The notes beneath the pieces are model-generated. The model was not told the DNA's origin, did no database searches, and worked only from the letters and a program-made list of their open reading frames with translations. A DNA stretch of 64,000 nucleotides, taken from NCBI GenBank assembly GCA_048498035.1, contig JBEHYT010000019.1:18505-82504 (forward strand), given 5' to 3'. The DNA is from CADEDV01 sp048498035 (GTDB taxonomy: Bacteria; Bacteroidota; Bacteroidia; Chitinophagales; Chitinophagaceae). Of the stretch, positions 8,716-17,213 are shown piece by piece. The position numbers and the translations under genes were made by a program. Numbering within the stretch: position 1 is the first letter of the stretch; each line of letters starts with the position of its first letter.

Positions 8716-9543
8716 CTACTCAAAAACCACCTTCACGGTTTGGTACGACAAATGGTTCTGCATAAATCCAGAAGTTTGCCTGGATTTCTCTGAAAAGCCC
8801 TTCAGTCCAAAAAGACCTGCGGCATTGCCCTTATTAATAGCAATTTCGAGGTAGCCCGCGCTGTTGAACAATGCCAGTTTTTCGCCCTCCGGCACATCGG
8901 CGTAGGATTCGCTCACGCGATCAATCGTTTCATCCCGCTTAAAAACGATCCGGAAACTACGCCCCCGACGCTGCTCCTCAAACTGCTCGTGGGTGATATT
9001 TACGATGACATTTTCAAAGTTGTCGATAAACAGGATCTGACCTTCAATCCAATCATTACCCAATAACGGTCGTAAATGGTTCTTTTCCACAAAAGACACG
9101 TCTGCGTTGCCAATAGACCTTATAGATTCCCCGGCAACCAGTTGCTGCACCGCCTTGCCCATCACTTCAATGCAATGAGTTGTGTTGCGGATCGCTGACT
9201 TTTCAAGGGGTAACCCAATGACCAACTCCGGTTTGTCTTCCAGGATCATCGTTAACAAACCATTGTCGGCACACAACAGGTATTGATCCCGGTGAAACGC
9301 CAGCAGCAGTTGCTCCGGCTTGCGGTCAAACAGGTTGACCAGGATGATATGAAAACTAAAAGGTGGAAAATGACGGATCGCACTCCGCACTACATAAGCC
9401 GCCTGTGGATAGTTGAACGGGAGAATGGCATGGGATACATCAATCAGCGTAAACTCCGGGTTGATGCGGAGCAGCTGCGCCTTCACAGCACCAACCAGGT
9501 AATCCTGTTGGCCGATATCGGATGTGAGGGTCAGTAAAGGCAT
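8716..9543 (-). CDS. S-adenosyl-L-methionine hydrolase (adenosine-forming), DUF62 family
   Basis: A 275-residue protein of the SAM hydroxide adenosyltransferase group, relatives of the fluorinase and chlorinase. The N-terminal TSDIGQQDYLVGAVK corresponds to the TDFGxxDxYVG substrate motif, IDVSHAI to the D-H-x pair and CADNGLL to the (P)DNG loop. These enzymes split SAM to adenosine and methionine using hydroxide; the fluorinase/chlorinase halide-pocket insertion is not obvious here. The protein has no signal peptide and is cytoplasmic. The SDR gene lies 35 bp upstream on the same strand, so the two may be one transcript. The physiological role of the family is not firmly known. Confidence 0.85.
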   Translation of the reverse strand: MPLLTLTSDIGQQDYLVGAVKAQLLRINPEFTLIDVSHAILPFNYPQAAYVVRSAIRHFPPFSFHIILVNLFDRKPEQLLLAFHRDQYLLCADNGLLTMILEDKPELVIGLPLEKSAIRNTTHCIEVMGKAVQQLVAGESIRSIGNADVSFVEKNHLRPLLGNDWIEGQILFIDNFENVIVNITHEQFEEQRRGRSFRIVFKRDETIDRVSESYADVPEGEKLALFNSAGYLEIAINKGNAAGLFGLKGFSEKSRQTSGFMQNHLSYQTVKVVFE

Positions 9544-9578
9544 TGTAATAGTTAAGGCGGGATGTGTCCCGTTGCAAA

Positions 9579-10388
9579 TTATTTCACCAGTTCGCCGTTT
9601 TTAAAGAAAAATTTGTGTGCCAGTTTGTCGGCCAGCCCGGGGAAAAACCGGTTCATAAAAACCGTCCGCTTACCGGTAAATGTTAACACCAGTGTGCGCT
9701 TGCGCTTCCGGATGGATTCCAGGATATGCTGCGCACATTCTTCAGAAGTCATCATCTTGCCTTCATCCATCGGCGATTCACCCTGTGCTGTGGCATCTTT
9801 ATCCAGGGCCGCATTCCGGATATTGGAAGCAGTAAACCCGGGACAAACCCACATCACATTCACTCCATCATGCAACAACTCCGTACGCAACGATTCCATA
9901 AAACCCTGCAAAGCATGTTTGCTGGCAGAATAGCCCGAACGACCCGGCAACCCGCGGTACCCGGCAATAGAAGATACGCCTACGATCGTGCCCTTTCGCT
10001 CTAATATGTGCGGAAGCGCATACTTGGTACAATACACTGCGCCAAAAAAATTAATATCCATTACCCGGCGGATCGTTTCAATTGAACTTTCCTTCAGCAA
10101 TGCACGCATTGAAATTCCGGCATTGTTGATCAGGATGTCTATACCACCCAGCACCTTCACCGTCATCTCGATAAAACGACGGCAGTCATTCTCACTGCTT
10201 ACATCTGCGACCATCGTATGCAACGCGGCCGATGGATGCTCCGACTGAAGCTGGTAAAGCTTGTCGTGATTACGCGCACAGGTGGCCACTTTGGCGCCCT
10301 GCGCCAGCAATGCTTCCACCAATGCACGGCCAATACCATCGGTACCGCCGGTTACAACCACAACTTTATCTTTGAAATAGTTCGACAT
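9579..10388 (-). CDS. SDR-family NAD(P)-dependent oxidoreductase
   Basis: A 269-residue classical short-chain dehydrogenase. The cofactor motif is VTGGTDGIG (TGxxxGIG) near residue 13, the NNAG motif is near 90, the catalytic Ser is in VSSIAGYRG, and the active-site YSASK is near 154. The C-terminal end (residues ~235-269) is basic and hydrophobic, like membrane-associated 3-ketosphinganine reductase/DHRS7-type SDRs. The natural substrate cannot be read from the sequence. It is first in a probable operon with the SAM hydrolase and is preceded by a TAGGTTTG -7 box. Confidence 0.85.
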   Translation of the reverse strand: MSNYFKDKVVVVTGGTDGIGRALVEALLAQGAKVATCARNHDKLYQLQSEHPSAALHTMVADVSSENDCRRFIEMTVKVLGGIDILINNAGISMRALLKESSIETIRRVMDINFFGAVYCTKYALPHILERKGTIVGVSSIAGYRGLPGRSGYSASKHALQGFMESLRTELLHDGVNVMWVCPGFTASNIRNAALDKDATAQGESPMDEGKMMTSEECAQHILESIRKRKRTLVLTFTGKRTVFMNRFFPGLADKLAHKFFFKNGELVK

Positions 10389-10407
10389 ACAAACAAATGT
10401 TATAATG

Positions 10408-10415
10408 CAAACCTA
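10408..10415 (-). promoter_or_regulatory. Putative -7 box (TAGGTTTG) for the SDR gene
   Basis: Matches TAnnTTTG on the minus strand, 19 nt upstream of the ATG at 10388. No -33 TTTG at the expected spacing. Confidence 0.4.
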
Positions 10416-10559
10416 CTTTAAAAATCGGGAACAGCAGAAAGGAAGTAGCTGAAAATTACAGGTATTTCCGTTTAAAAAAATACCAGGATGCCGATTGCCG
10501 TTCCAGGCCTGTAACAATCCTTTCCGAAGTTGATACAACGAATACAGGTTACAGCTTCC

Positions 10560-10567
10560 TATCTTTG
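10560..10567 (+). promoter_or_regulatory. Putative -7 box (TATCTTTG) for the HipA-like/DUF3037 pair
   Basis: TATCTTTG fits TAnnTTTG exactly. It overlaps the most upstream possible start codon of the next gene (TTG at 10565). That argues for translation from the in-frame TTG at 10589 instead. Confidence 0.5.
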
Positions 10568-10588
10568 CAGCTGTCTAATTTCTACAGG

Positions 10589-11377
10589 TTGAAAACAGCA
10601 ATTCGCACGGTAAATGTAACACGGTATGTAACACCATTGCGTGAAGGCGGCTCCCTGCCCGCCATTGCGGAAGCTGATGACGGCTTTTTATATGTTTTAA
10701 AATTTCGCGGCGCCGGACAGGGCGTGAAAGCGCTGATCGCCGATTATATCGGTGGTGAACTGGCAAGAGCCGTTGGATTGAAGGTACCCGAGATCGTATT
10801 TGCCAACCTGGACGCAGCTTTTGGAAGAACAGAGCCCGATGAAGAGATCCAGGATTTACTCAAGGCCAGTGTGGGCCTCAACCTCGGCCTGCATTACCTT
10901 TCCGGCGCCATTACACTGGATCCGGTAGTGAACCAACAGCCCGCAGCACTGGCGTCGCAAATTGTATGGCTGGATGCGTTCCTGATGAATGTAGATCGCA
11001 CCGCCAGAAATACGAATATGCTTATCTGGCAAAAAGAACTCTGGCTTATTGATCACGGAGCTTCATTATATTTTCACCATGCATGGTCTGGCTGGCGCGA
11101 TGCTGCGGAAAAGCCATTTGTACAAATAAAAGATCATGTGCTGCTACCGCAGGCGTCAGCGCTGCCCGAGGCAGACGCCCTCATGCGAACAAAAATAACC
11201 GATGATGTCTTAACCGAAATAATTAATGGTATTCCCGATAATTGGCTGGAAGCAAATCCCGATCTTTCCTCTCCGGAAGAAGGAAGAAATGTTTACCGGT
11301 CTTTCCTGCAAACGCGATTACAGGCCGCATCCATTTTTGTAAACGAAGCACAACATGCCAGGAACGCAATTATTTGA
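10589..11377 (+). CDS. HipA-like kinase family protein
   Basis: A protein of about 262 residues related to the HipA Ser/Thr kinase fold (the short HipA-like family found beside DUF3037). The catalytic loop is visible as LDAFLMNVDRTARNTN (Asp and Asn in the HipA NxDRHxxN pattern) and the metal-binding DFG-like triad as LIDHG. An N-terminal KFRGAGQG...LIADYIGGELAR segment resembles the ATP-binding lobe. The start is uncertain: the frame is open to TTG 10565, but TTG 10589 (KTAIRTVNVTRYV) lies downstream of the probable promoter. The next gene (DUF3037) overlaps by 23 nt, a fixed pairing in this family. There is no HipB-type antitoxin, so classical toxin-antitoxin function is not implied. Confidence 0.75.
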   Translation: MKTAIRTVNVTRYVTPLREGGSLPAIAEADDGFLYVLKFRGAGQGVKALIADYIGGELARAVGLKVPEIVFANLDAAFGRTEPDEEIQDLLKASVGLNLGLHYLSGAITLDPVVNQQPAALASQIVWLDAFLMNVDRTARNTNMLIWQKELWLIDHGASLYFHHAWSGWRDAAEKPFVQIKDHVLLPQASALPEADALMRTKITDDVLTEIINGIPDNWLEANPDLSSPEEGRNVYRSFLQTRLQAASIFVNEAQHARNAII

Positions 11378-11738
11378 GTATGCCGTAATACGGGTAGTGC
11401 CACGCGTGGAACGCGAAGAATTCGTCAACGCCGGTGTGGTACTCTATTGCCGCGACCAAAACTACCTGCGTCTTCGCTTCCAACTGGATGAAGACCGGCT
11501 GCGCTGCCTTTGTCAGCAACTGGATCTCGAAGAAGTGCAACAACACCTGCTTTCATTTGAGTCGATTTGCCAGGGCAACACCCATGGCGGTCCTATCGCC
11601 CTGCTTGATATCGCCTCGCGCTTTCGCTGGCTTACAGCCATGCGCAGCACCGTGGTACAAACATCACGCGTACACCCCGGTCTCTGCGAAGATCCGGATG
11701 TCATGCTTCACCGCCTGTTTGAACAACTCGTTTGCTAA
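11355..11738 (+). CDS. DUF3037 family protein
   Basis: A 127-residue cytoplasmic protein with the DUF3037 signature: N-terminal FEYAVIRVVPRVEREEFVNAG, then a C-terminal basic patch RFRWLTAMRSTVVQTS. The ATG lies within the end of the HipA-like gene (23-nt overlap), implying translational coupling. The two families are recurrent neighbours; DUF3037 may be the regulator or substrate of the kinase. The function is unknown. Confidence 0.8.
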   Translation: MPGTQLFEYAVIRVVPRVEREEFVNAGVVLYCRDQNYLRLRFQLDEDRLRCLCQQLDLEEVQQHLLSFESICQGNTHGGPIALLDIASRFRWLTAMRSTVVQTSRVHPGLCEDPDVMLHRLFEQLVC

Positions 11739-11916
11739 CAGCACCCGTTTTATACCATTTAAATCGGGTAGTTTCCCGTATTTTTTCCACATCATTTTCG
11801 TAGTTCTGCGATCAGTCTCCCGGCAATTGTTAACAAACAATCAAAACATCCGGTTTTTAAAGCGAAAAGCTAATCCTAACAGCCGGATTTATCGTAAATC
11901 AAAAGATCTGTTTTTT

Positions 11917-11933
11917 TACTACAATACGTAGTA
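11917..11933. promoter_or_regulatory. 17-bp palindrome TACTAC-n5-GTAGTA, possible operator
   Basis: Perfect 6-nt arms around a 5-nt spacer, followed by another TACTAC at 11941-11946 region. It is upstream of the -7 box of the GAF/kinase-like gene. A similar site, ACTACA-n4-TGTAGT, occurs at 26666-26681. The geometry is reminiscent of LuxR/NarL-type dyad sites. Confidence 0.35.
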
Positions 11934-11969
11934 GAAATTACTACCCTTCAGATTTTAAAACAAGCCGGA

Positions 11970-11977
11970 TAAATTTG
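11970..11977 (+). promoter_or_regulatory. Putative -7 box (TAAATTTG) for the GAF protein gene
   Basis: Exact TAnnTTTG match, 24 nt before the ATG at 12002. No convincing -33 element. Confidence 0.45.
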
Positions 11978-12001
11978 ATCCTTGATTAGAAAATCGCAAC
12001 G

Positions 12002-13159
12002 ATGATAGTAGCAACATTACCCCCCGACGAAGACATCAGGATATCCGACCTGTACGCCTACGAGATCCTGGATTCTCCACGTGAAAAAGAGTTTGACGAA
12101 CTGGTAGAACTGGCTGCACAGATATGCAATTGCCCCATTTCCCTGATCACCTTTATTGATACCAACCGTCAGTGGTTTAAGGCAAAAGTGGGAGTGGTAG
12201 ATAACGAAACAAGCCGCAGCGCCTCGTTTTGCTCGCATACAATCCTCTCCGAAGAAGTTATGGTAATAGAAGACGCTACGCGCGATGAACGCTTCTCCGA
12301 CAACCCTTTTGTTACTGGCGACATGAACATCCGGTTTTACGCCGGCGCACCCATTATTTCACCAACCGGTCAGCACCTTGGTTCTGTTTGTGTTCTCGAC
12401 AAAAAGCCGGCTTCCTTAACACACGAACAACAAGGGGCCCTAGCCATCCTTTCCCGGCAGGTAACAAAGTTGCTCGAACTCCGTGCAAAAAATATCCTGC
12501 TTCGCAAACAGGCAACCGAGTTACTCACCCTGAAAGACCACGCGCTACAGGAACTGATGCGCGAAAAAGATGAACGCGACCGGCAGGTTGCTGCCGAGCT
12601 TCACGAGGAAATTGCGCAAAAACTGGCGGCCTGTAAAATGTATGTGGAGATGTCTGAAGAACAGGGCGAAATGCATGGCAAACTGGTACGGCGTACCCGC
12701 GAACTGGTGAACGAAGCACTGGACGATGTACGCAAACTGTCAAACACAATTTCCAGGCAATCGCTGCAGGTATTTCCCCTGCACCAGGTGCTGTCAGACT
12801 TTGCAGAACAGGCACAATCCATGTTTAATTTTTCTATTGGCCTGGAGATTGAAGATGAACACGACAGCGCCGACACGGAAGTAGGCGTAAATTGTATGCG
12901 CGCCGTGGAAAAATGGCTTCATACGCTTGCAGCTACCAGCAGGGTAAAAAAAGTTGAACTGTTTTACAATGGCAAAACAAAGAGTGGCTGCGAAGTTCAT
13001 ATTGAAGATGATGGACTGGCAATGAACGTGGATGATCATGAAATGAAAATTGCCATCAATCTGATCAATGCACGCATCAATGGCGCCGGCGGTTCGGTTT
13101 CCTATCACTCCGCTCCGCAAAAAAACATTCTGACCATTCAACTGCCGCGCAGGGCCTGA
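12002..13159 (+). CDS. GAF-domain protein with degenerate histidine-kinase C-terminus
   Basis: A 385-residue cytoplasmic protein. Residues ~25-165 form a GAF sensor domain (EKEFDELVELAAQIC ... FYAGAPIISPTGQHLGSVCVLD). A coiled coil follows, then a HisKA_3-like dimerisation helix with a histidine in AAELHEEIAQKLAA (~201). The last ~110 residues occupy the place of the HATPase domain, but the usual N-box (ELxxNAxKH) is replaced by CMRAVEKWLHTLAATSR. The DxGxG box reads IEDDGLAMN and the glycine-rich lid is not recognisable. It probably cannot bind ATP normally, and may sense ligands and act by dimerisation or as a regulator of another kinase. No response regulator is adjacent. Confidence 0.75.
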   Translation: MIVATLPPDEDIRISDLYAYEILDSPREKEFDELVELAAQICNCPISLITFIDTNRQWFKAKVGVVDNETSRSASFCSHTILSEEVMVIEDATRDERFSDNPFVTGDMNIRFYAGAPIISPTGQHLGSVCVLDKKPASLTHEQQGALAILSRQVTKLLELRAKNILLRKQATELLTLKDHALQELMREKDERDRQVAAELHEEIAQKLAACKMYVEMSEEQGEMHGKLVRRTRELVNEALDDVRKLSNTISRQSLQVFPLHQVLSDFAEQAQSMFNFSIGLEIEDEHDSADTEVGVNCMRAVEKWLHTLAATSRVKKVELFYNGKTKSGCEVHIEDDGLAMNVDDHEMKIAINLINARINGAGGSVSYHSAPQKNILTIQLPRRA

Positions 13160-13549
13160 TCATTTTTTCTTTTTTGCGGCCAGTTGTTTTGCGGCATCTT
13201 CTTTCACCCGGAACTTCACCATACGCCGGATCAATGCTGTGGGTAAAGGTTCCGCCAGCGGGAACTGAACTGCTCCCTTTGAATAGACATAGTTCCCGAA
13301 TTCCTTTTCAAAAGCGCTGATACCCGACCCCGTAGGATAGAAGCCAATGTGATTTTTATATCCTGCAAAATATACCAGCACACCATGTTGCCTGTACGCC
13401 GGCATATTATAACTAATGGTTTCCTCCGCCTGCGGCGCCGATTCCCGTATAATTTTTCGCAACTGTTGTAATTGCTTGCGGGTGGCGGCAGGAAATACCG
13501 CAATGTATTCCGGCACTGAACCAAACTTTGTTCCTGGTTTTATATCCAT
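13160..13549 (-). CDS. DUF1801 (YdhG-like) family protein
   Basis: A 129-residue cytoplasmic protein of the DUF1801 family. Characteristic segments are the N-terminal helix with QLQQLRKIIRESAPQAEETISYNMPAY, the strand GVLVYFAGYKNHIGFYPTGS, and a lysine-rich tail (AAKQLAAKKKK). The domain has a frataxin-like/YdhG fold and has been tied to intracellular iron or general stress in some Firmicutes; here the role is open. It stands alone between convergent and divergent neighbours. Confidence 0.8.
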   Translation of the reverse strand: MDIKPGTKFGSVPEYIAVFPAATRKQLQQLRKIIRESAPQAEETISYNMPAYRQHGVLVYFAGYKNHIGFYPTGSGISAFEKEFGNYVYSKGAVQFPLAEPLPTALIRRMVKFRVKEDAAKQLAAKKKK

Positions 13550-13579
13550 ACCTGCTTTTTAGATATTATAACAATCGCA

Positions 13580-15160
13580 TTACATAAACCGAAGTTTCTC
13601 CTCTTCCAGGTCCAGCTGCAACAGGTGCTCCCGGATCAGGTCCTCATCCAGGCGCTTGTTCTTTTCATTGGCATCCAACAACCACTGCCGCTGTACTTCG
13701 AGAATATCCAGGTAGATCGATTTGCTTTCGGGTGGTATGGATGTTTCTGAACCGTCTTTACTTTTTTCCGCCCATTTGGCGGCCATCTGTTGCAAGAGCA
13801 TATGTTTGTGATCCACTCCGCCATATTTACTTTCCAGGTGATGTAGCGCCTGCCGCGACAGTTCCCGTTTGATCAAACTATTTGCCTCTTCTTCTTCCAG
13901 GTAATCATCATATACCGGCAGCTTCATTTTGCTGATCAGCAGCGGTAACGTAAGGCCCTGCGCCAGCAGCGTGGTCAGGATCACGATAAATGTGATAAAC
14001 AGGATGAGGTTGCGATGGGGAAAAGCAGTTCCATCCGCCATTTGCACCGGGATGGAAAGTGCCGCCGCCAACGATACCACACCCCGCATGCCCGTCCAAC
14101 CTAATAGCAATGGCACACGCATGCCCGGACTTCTCGAATCGGCAACAGTAATAAAATTGCGCATGATGAGCGTAACCACAACGGCACCATACGCGGAGAT
14201 GATCCGGATAATAACCAGCGTCGCCGTAATCAGCAAACCATAGCCAATCGCCGAACTAAAACTGATTCCATCCTGGCGCACGCCTTCCGTGATCTCCGGC
14301 AGATCAAGCCCGATAACGAGGAATACAATGCCATTCAATACAAAAACAAGACTCTCCCATACGTTTACGCCGCGTAACCGCGATGCGCTGCGCAAAAAAC
14401 GGTGGCGGTTATGCGCCAGCAACAGTCCACCACTCACTACGGCCAACACACCGGAGCTATGCACTTCCTCGGCCGCGATATACATTACATAAGGTGTAAT
14501 GATGGTTAACAGGATGTCCATATTGGCATCCGTAGGCAGGTACTTATGAATCTTCATAAAGATCCAACCCACGGCAACACCAATACCAACACCACCCACT
14601 ACCATCCAGCCGAAACTAAGCGCCGCATCGCGCCATACAAACTGACCGGTAGTAACTGCAATAGCCGCAAACCGGAAAATGATCAGCGAAGAAGCATCAT
14701 TCAACAAACTCTCGCCCTCCAGGATCGACGACATCCGCTTGGGAACCGAAACAAATTTCAGGATCGCACTGGCGCTTACCGCATCGGGCGGCGATACAAT
14801 GCCACCCAGCAAAAAGCCAAGGGCAAGTGAAAAACCGGGGATAAAAGAGTTGGCAACAAATGCTACCGTCATCGCCGTCAGGAATACCACCACAAATGCA
14901 AAACTGGTGATGATCCGTCGCCAGCGCCAGAGCTCTTTCCATGAAATGGCCCAGGCAGCTTCATATAACAGGGGCGGTAGAAAAATGACAAAGATCAGCT
15001 CGGGATCGATATGTAACACCGGAACCGATGGAATAAAACTGATCAGCAAACCGGCAATCACCAACAATACCGGGTAAGCCACCCGGATGCGGTTCGCCAG
15101 CATGATCAACAAAACAATGACCATCAACAGGGCCAGGTAAAGCGGGAAATGCTCAAGCAT
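13580..15160 (-). CDS. Na+/H+ antiporter, CPA1 family
   Basis: A monovalent cation/proton antiporter of the inner membrane with about 12 transmembrane segments and a cytosolic C-terminal tail of ~130 residues. CPA1 signatures are visible: SPPDAVSASA (position of the ion-binding Asp), EGESLLNDASSLIIF, and RGVVSLAAALSIP near residue 375. It exchanges Na+ (or K+) for H+ and helps in pH and salt homeostasis. The frame extends to a TTG at 15199, but the ATG at 15160 (MLEHFPLYLALL) starts the first membrane helix and is preferred, giving 526 residues. It is divergent from the LysR gene. Confidence 0.9.
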   Translation of the reverse strand: MLEHFPLYLALLMVIVLLIMLANRIRVAYPVLLVIAGLLISFIPSVPVLHIDPELIFVIFLPPLLYEAAWAISWKELWRWRRIITSFAFVVVFLTAMTVAFVANSFIPGFSLALGFLLGGIVSPPDAVSASAILKFVSVPKRMSSILEGESLLNDASSLIIFRFAAIAVTTGQFVWRDAALSFGWMVVGGVGIGVAVGWIFMKIHKYLPTDANMDILLTIITPYVMYIAAEEVHSSGVLAVVSGGLLLAHNRHRFLRSASRLRGVNVWESLVFVLNGIVFLVIGLDLPEITEGVRQDGISFSSAIGYGLLITATLVIIRIISAYGAVVVTLIMRNFITVADSRSPGMRVPLLLGWTGMRGVVSLAAALSIPVQMADGTAFPHRNLILFITFIVILTTLLAQGLTLPLLISKMKLPVYDDYLEEEEANSLIKRELSRQALHHLESKYGGVDHKHMLLQQMAAKWAEKSKDGSETSIPPESKSIYLDILEVQRQWLLDANEKNKRLDEDLIREHLLQLDLEEEKLRFM

Positions 15161-15310
15161 GTAGTTCTGTTTGATTGGCCCTAAATTTAGGAAAAACAAT
15201 CATAGCCATTTACCATGATTCTTTCTTCCTTTCTGCGCGTCCCCATGGTTTTTTCCCAAACCGCTACCTTTACACAACAGGATATTTCATGTCTATAAAA
15301 CGGCATCCGT

Positions 15311-16207
15311 ATGTTTGATTTCCGACTCCAGGTTTTTCACGCCGTAGCGCAACGCCTCAGCTTTACCAAAGCTGCGGAAGAACTGTTTATCACCCAGCCG
15401 GCAGTAACCCGACACATACAGGAGATAGAAAGCCATTATAAGGTAAAACTATTTGAACGCAATGGCTCCCGCATCCAGCTTACCCCTGCGGGGGAAGTGT
15501 TGCTTCAATATACCCGGCAGTTGTTTGATCTCTACCGCAACCTCGAATTTGACCTGAACCATTTTTCCAAAAAAAGTGCAGGGCAGCTCCGCATCGGCGC
15601 CAGCACCAGTGTAGCGCAATATGTGTTGCCACCTGTACTTGCCGCTTTTCACCGCAAATTCCCCGATGTAAAAGTGAGTCTCGCTATCAATAATACCGAG
15701 CAGGTGGAACATGCGCTCCGCGATCAAACCATCGACCTGGGTATCGTGGAAGGCCGCACCCGCAACAAAACATTTAAATACACAGAATTCATCAAGGACG
15801 AACTGGTATTGGTAGCCAACAGTCACCACACGCTGGCCCGCAAAGATTTCCTGAAGCCGGCGGAACTGCTCCATGTTCCCTTGTTATTACGCGAACCCGG
15901 TTCCGGCACGCTCGAAGTGCTGGCGCACGCCCTCAAACCACTCGGCATCCGCCTCTCCCAACTTAAGACAGAAATGCAAATGGCCAGCACGGAAAGCATC
16001 AAACGTTACCTGCTCAACTCAAATGCCATGTCATTCCTCTCTGTACACGCCATTCTCAATGAAACCAGGCAGGGTGATCTAACAATTATCGACGTCAAAG
16101 GCCTGCAGATAGAACGTTTCTTTTACTTCATTCACCCGCAGGGACAGGCAGAAGGGCTCACCGACCTCTTTATGCGTTTTGCGCTCCATTATAACTTCAG
16201 GTTATAG
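15311..16207 (+). CDS. LysR-family transcriptional regulator
   Basis: A 298-residue LysR-type regulator. The N-terminal winged helix reads LSFTKAAEELFITQPAVTRHIQ, followed by a linker helix and a periplasmic-binding-protein-like effector domain (residues ~90-295, with LRIGASTSVAQYVLPPVL). The sequence style and the adjacent YeiH-type gene, 72 bp downstream on the same strand, match the YeiE-YeiH arrangement. It most likely controls that carrier, and perhaps the divergent antiporter. A near -7 element, TACCTTTA (15265-15272), precedes it. Confidence 0.9.
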   Translation: MFDFRLQVFHAVAQRLSFTKAAEELFITQPAVTRHIQEIESHYKVKLFERNGSRIQLTPAGEVLLQYTRQLFDLYRNLEFDLNHFSKKSAGQLRIGASTSVAQYVLPPVLAAFHRKFPDVKVSLAINNTEQVEHALRDQTIDLGIVEGRTRNKTFKYTEFIKDELVLVANSHHTLARKDFLKPAELLHVPLLLREPGSGTLEVLAHALKPLGIRLSQLKTEMQMASTESIKRYLLNSNAMSFLSVHAILNETRQGDLTIIDVKGLQIERFFYFIHPQGQAEGLTDLFMRFALHYNFRL

Positions 16208-16279
16208 CAGATCAGCGATAGGCATTTCTCCCGCACGGCCAGCGGGACGAATTTTGTTGTGTCAATTAAATGATGCAAC

Positions 16280-17212
16280 ATGATTTTTCCAAACGCCCTT
16301 CGCAAACCGGTCTTCCTGCTACTGGCCCTGGCCTGCCTCACGCCATGGGTAAGTCCACCCATTGCATTGTTACTGGGGTTGCTGGTAGCCCAGTTAGTGG
16401 GCCATCCCTTCCATCACCTCAATCACCGTTTTACACGTTGGCTGCTGCAGGGCTCCGTTGTAGGTCTCGGGTTTGGCATGAATGCCGAAGCCGCGCTGCG
16501 CGCAGGTCGCGAAGGGTTTTTATTCACCATCTTTTCCATTCTTACCACGCTGTTACTGGGTGTTTTTCTTGGCAGGTTCCTGCACGTAGACCGGAAAACC
16601 TCCTGGCTGGTGAGTTGCGGTACTGCCATCTGCGGAGGCAGCGCCATCGCGGCCGTTTCGCCGGTGGTAGGCGCCGGGGAGCGATCTATTTCCATAGCGC
16701 TGGGAACGGTATTTATTCTCAATGCAGCGGCATTGTTTGTGTTCCCGCCTGTCGGTCACGCGCTTGGATTGACGCAACAGCAATTTGGTCTCTGGAGCGC
16801 GATTGCCATTCATGATACCAGTTCTGTTGTAGGGGCGGCCAGCCGTTACGGGCAGCAGGCGCTGGAAGTGGCAACCACCGTTAAACTGGCCCGTGCACTC
16901 TGGATCATCCCCGTGGCGCTTCTTTCTTCAAGATTATTCAGCAATAAAGAACAGCGCATTCGTTTCCCATGGTTCATTGTACTTTTCATTGCAGCGATCC
17001 TGTTACATACCTACTTGCCGCTGCCAGGGTCTATCTCTGGATTTATTGCTGGCGCATCTCATGCAGGACTTACACTTACGCTATTCCTGATTGGTGCCGG
17101 GCTCAACCGTGAGGTGATTCGTGGCGTGGGTGTCCGTCCGCTTGTGCAAGGGCTTCTGCTTTGGATGGCAATTGGTATGTCAGCTTTATATATAGTAGTG
17201 CGTCTTGCCTAA
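16280..17212 (+). CDS. YeiH/UPF0324 family putative sulfate exporter
   Basis: A 310-residue membrane protein with roughly 9-10 hydrophobic helices. Family segments are VGLGFGMNAEAALRAGREGF, GTAICGGSAIAAVSPVV and AIHDTSSVVGAASRYG. YeiH-type proteins are often annotated as sulfate or small-anion exporters on weak evidence. The LysR gene directly upstream is the typical partner. It ends 1 bp from the convergent hydrolase gene. Confidence 0.88.
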   Translation: MIFPNALRKPVFLLLALACLTPWVSPPIALLLGLLVAQLVGHPFHHLNHRFTRWLLQGSVVGLGFGMNAEAALRAGREGFLFTIFSILTTLLLGVFLGRFLHVDRKTSWLVSCGTAICGGSAIAAVSPVVGAGERSISIALGTVFILNAAALFVFPPVGHALGLTQQQFGLWSAIAIHDTSSVVGAASRYGQQALEVATTVKLARALWIIPVALLSSRLFSNKEQRIRFPWFIVLFIAAILLHTYLPLPGSISGFIAGASHAGLTLTLFLIGAGLNREVIRGVGVRPLVQGLLLWMAIGMSALYIVVRLA

Positions 17213-17213
17213 A

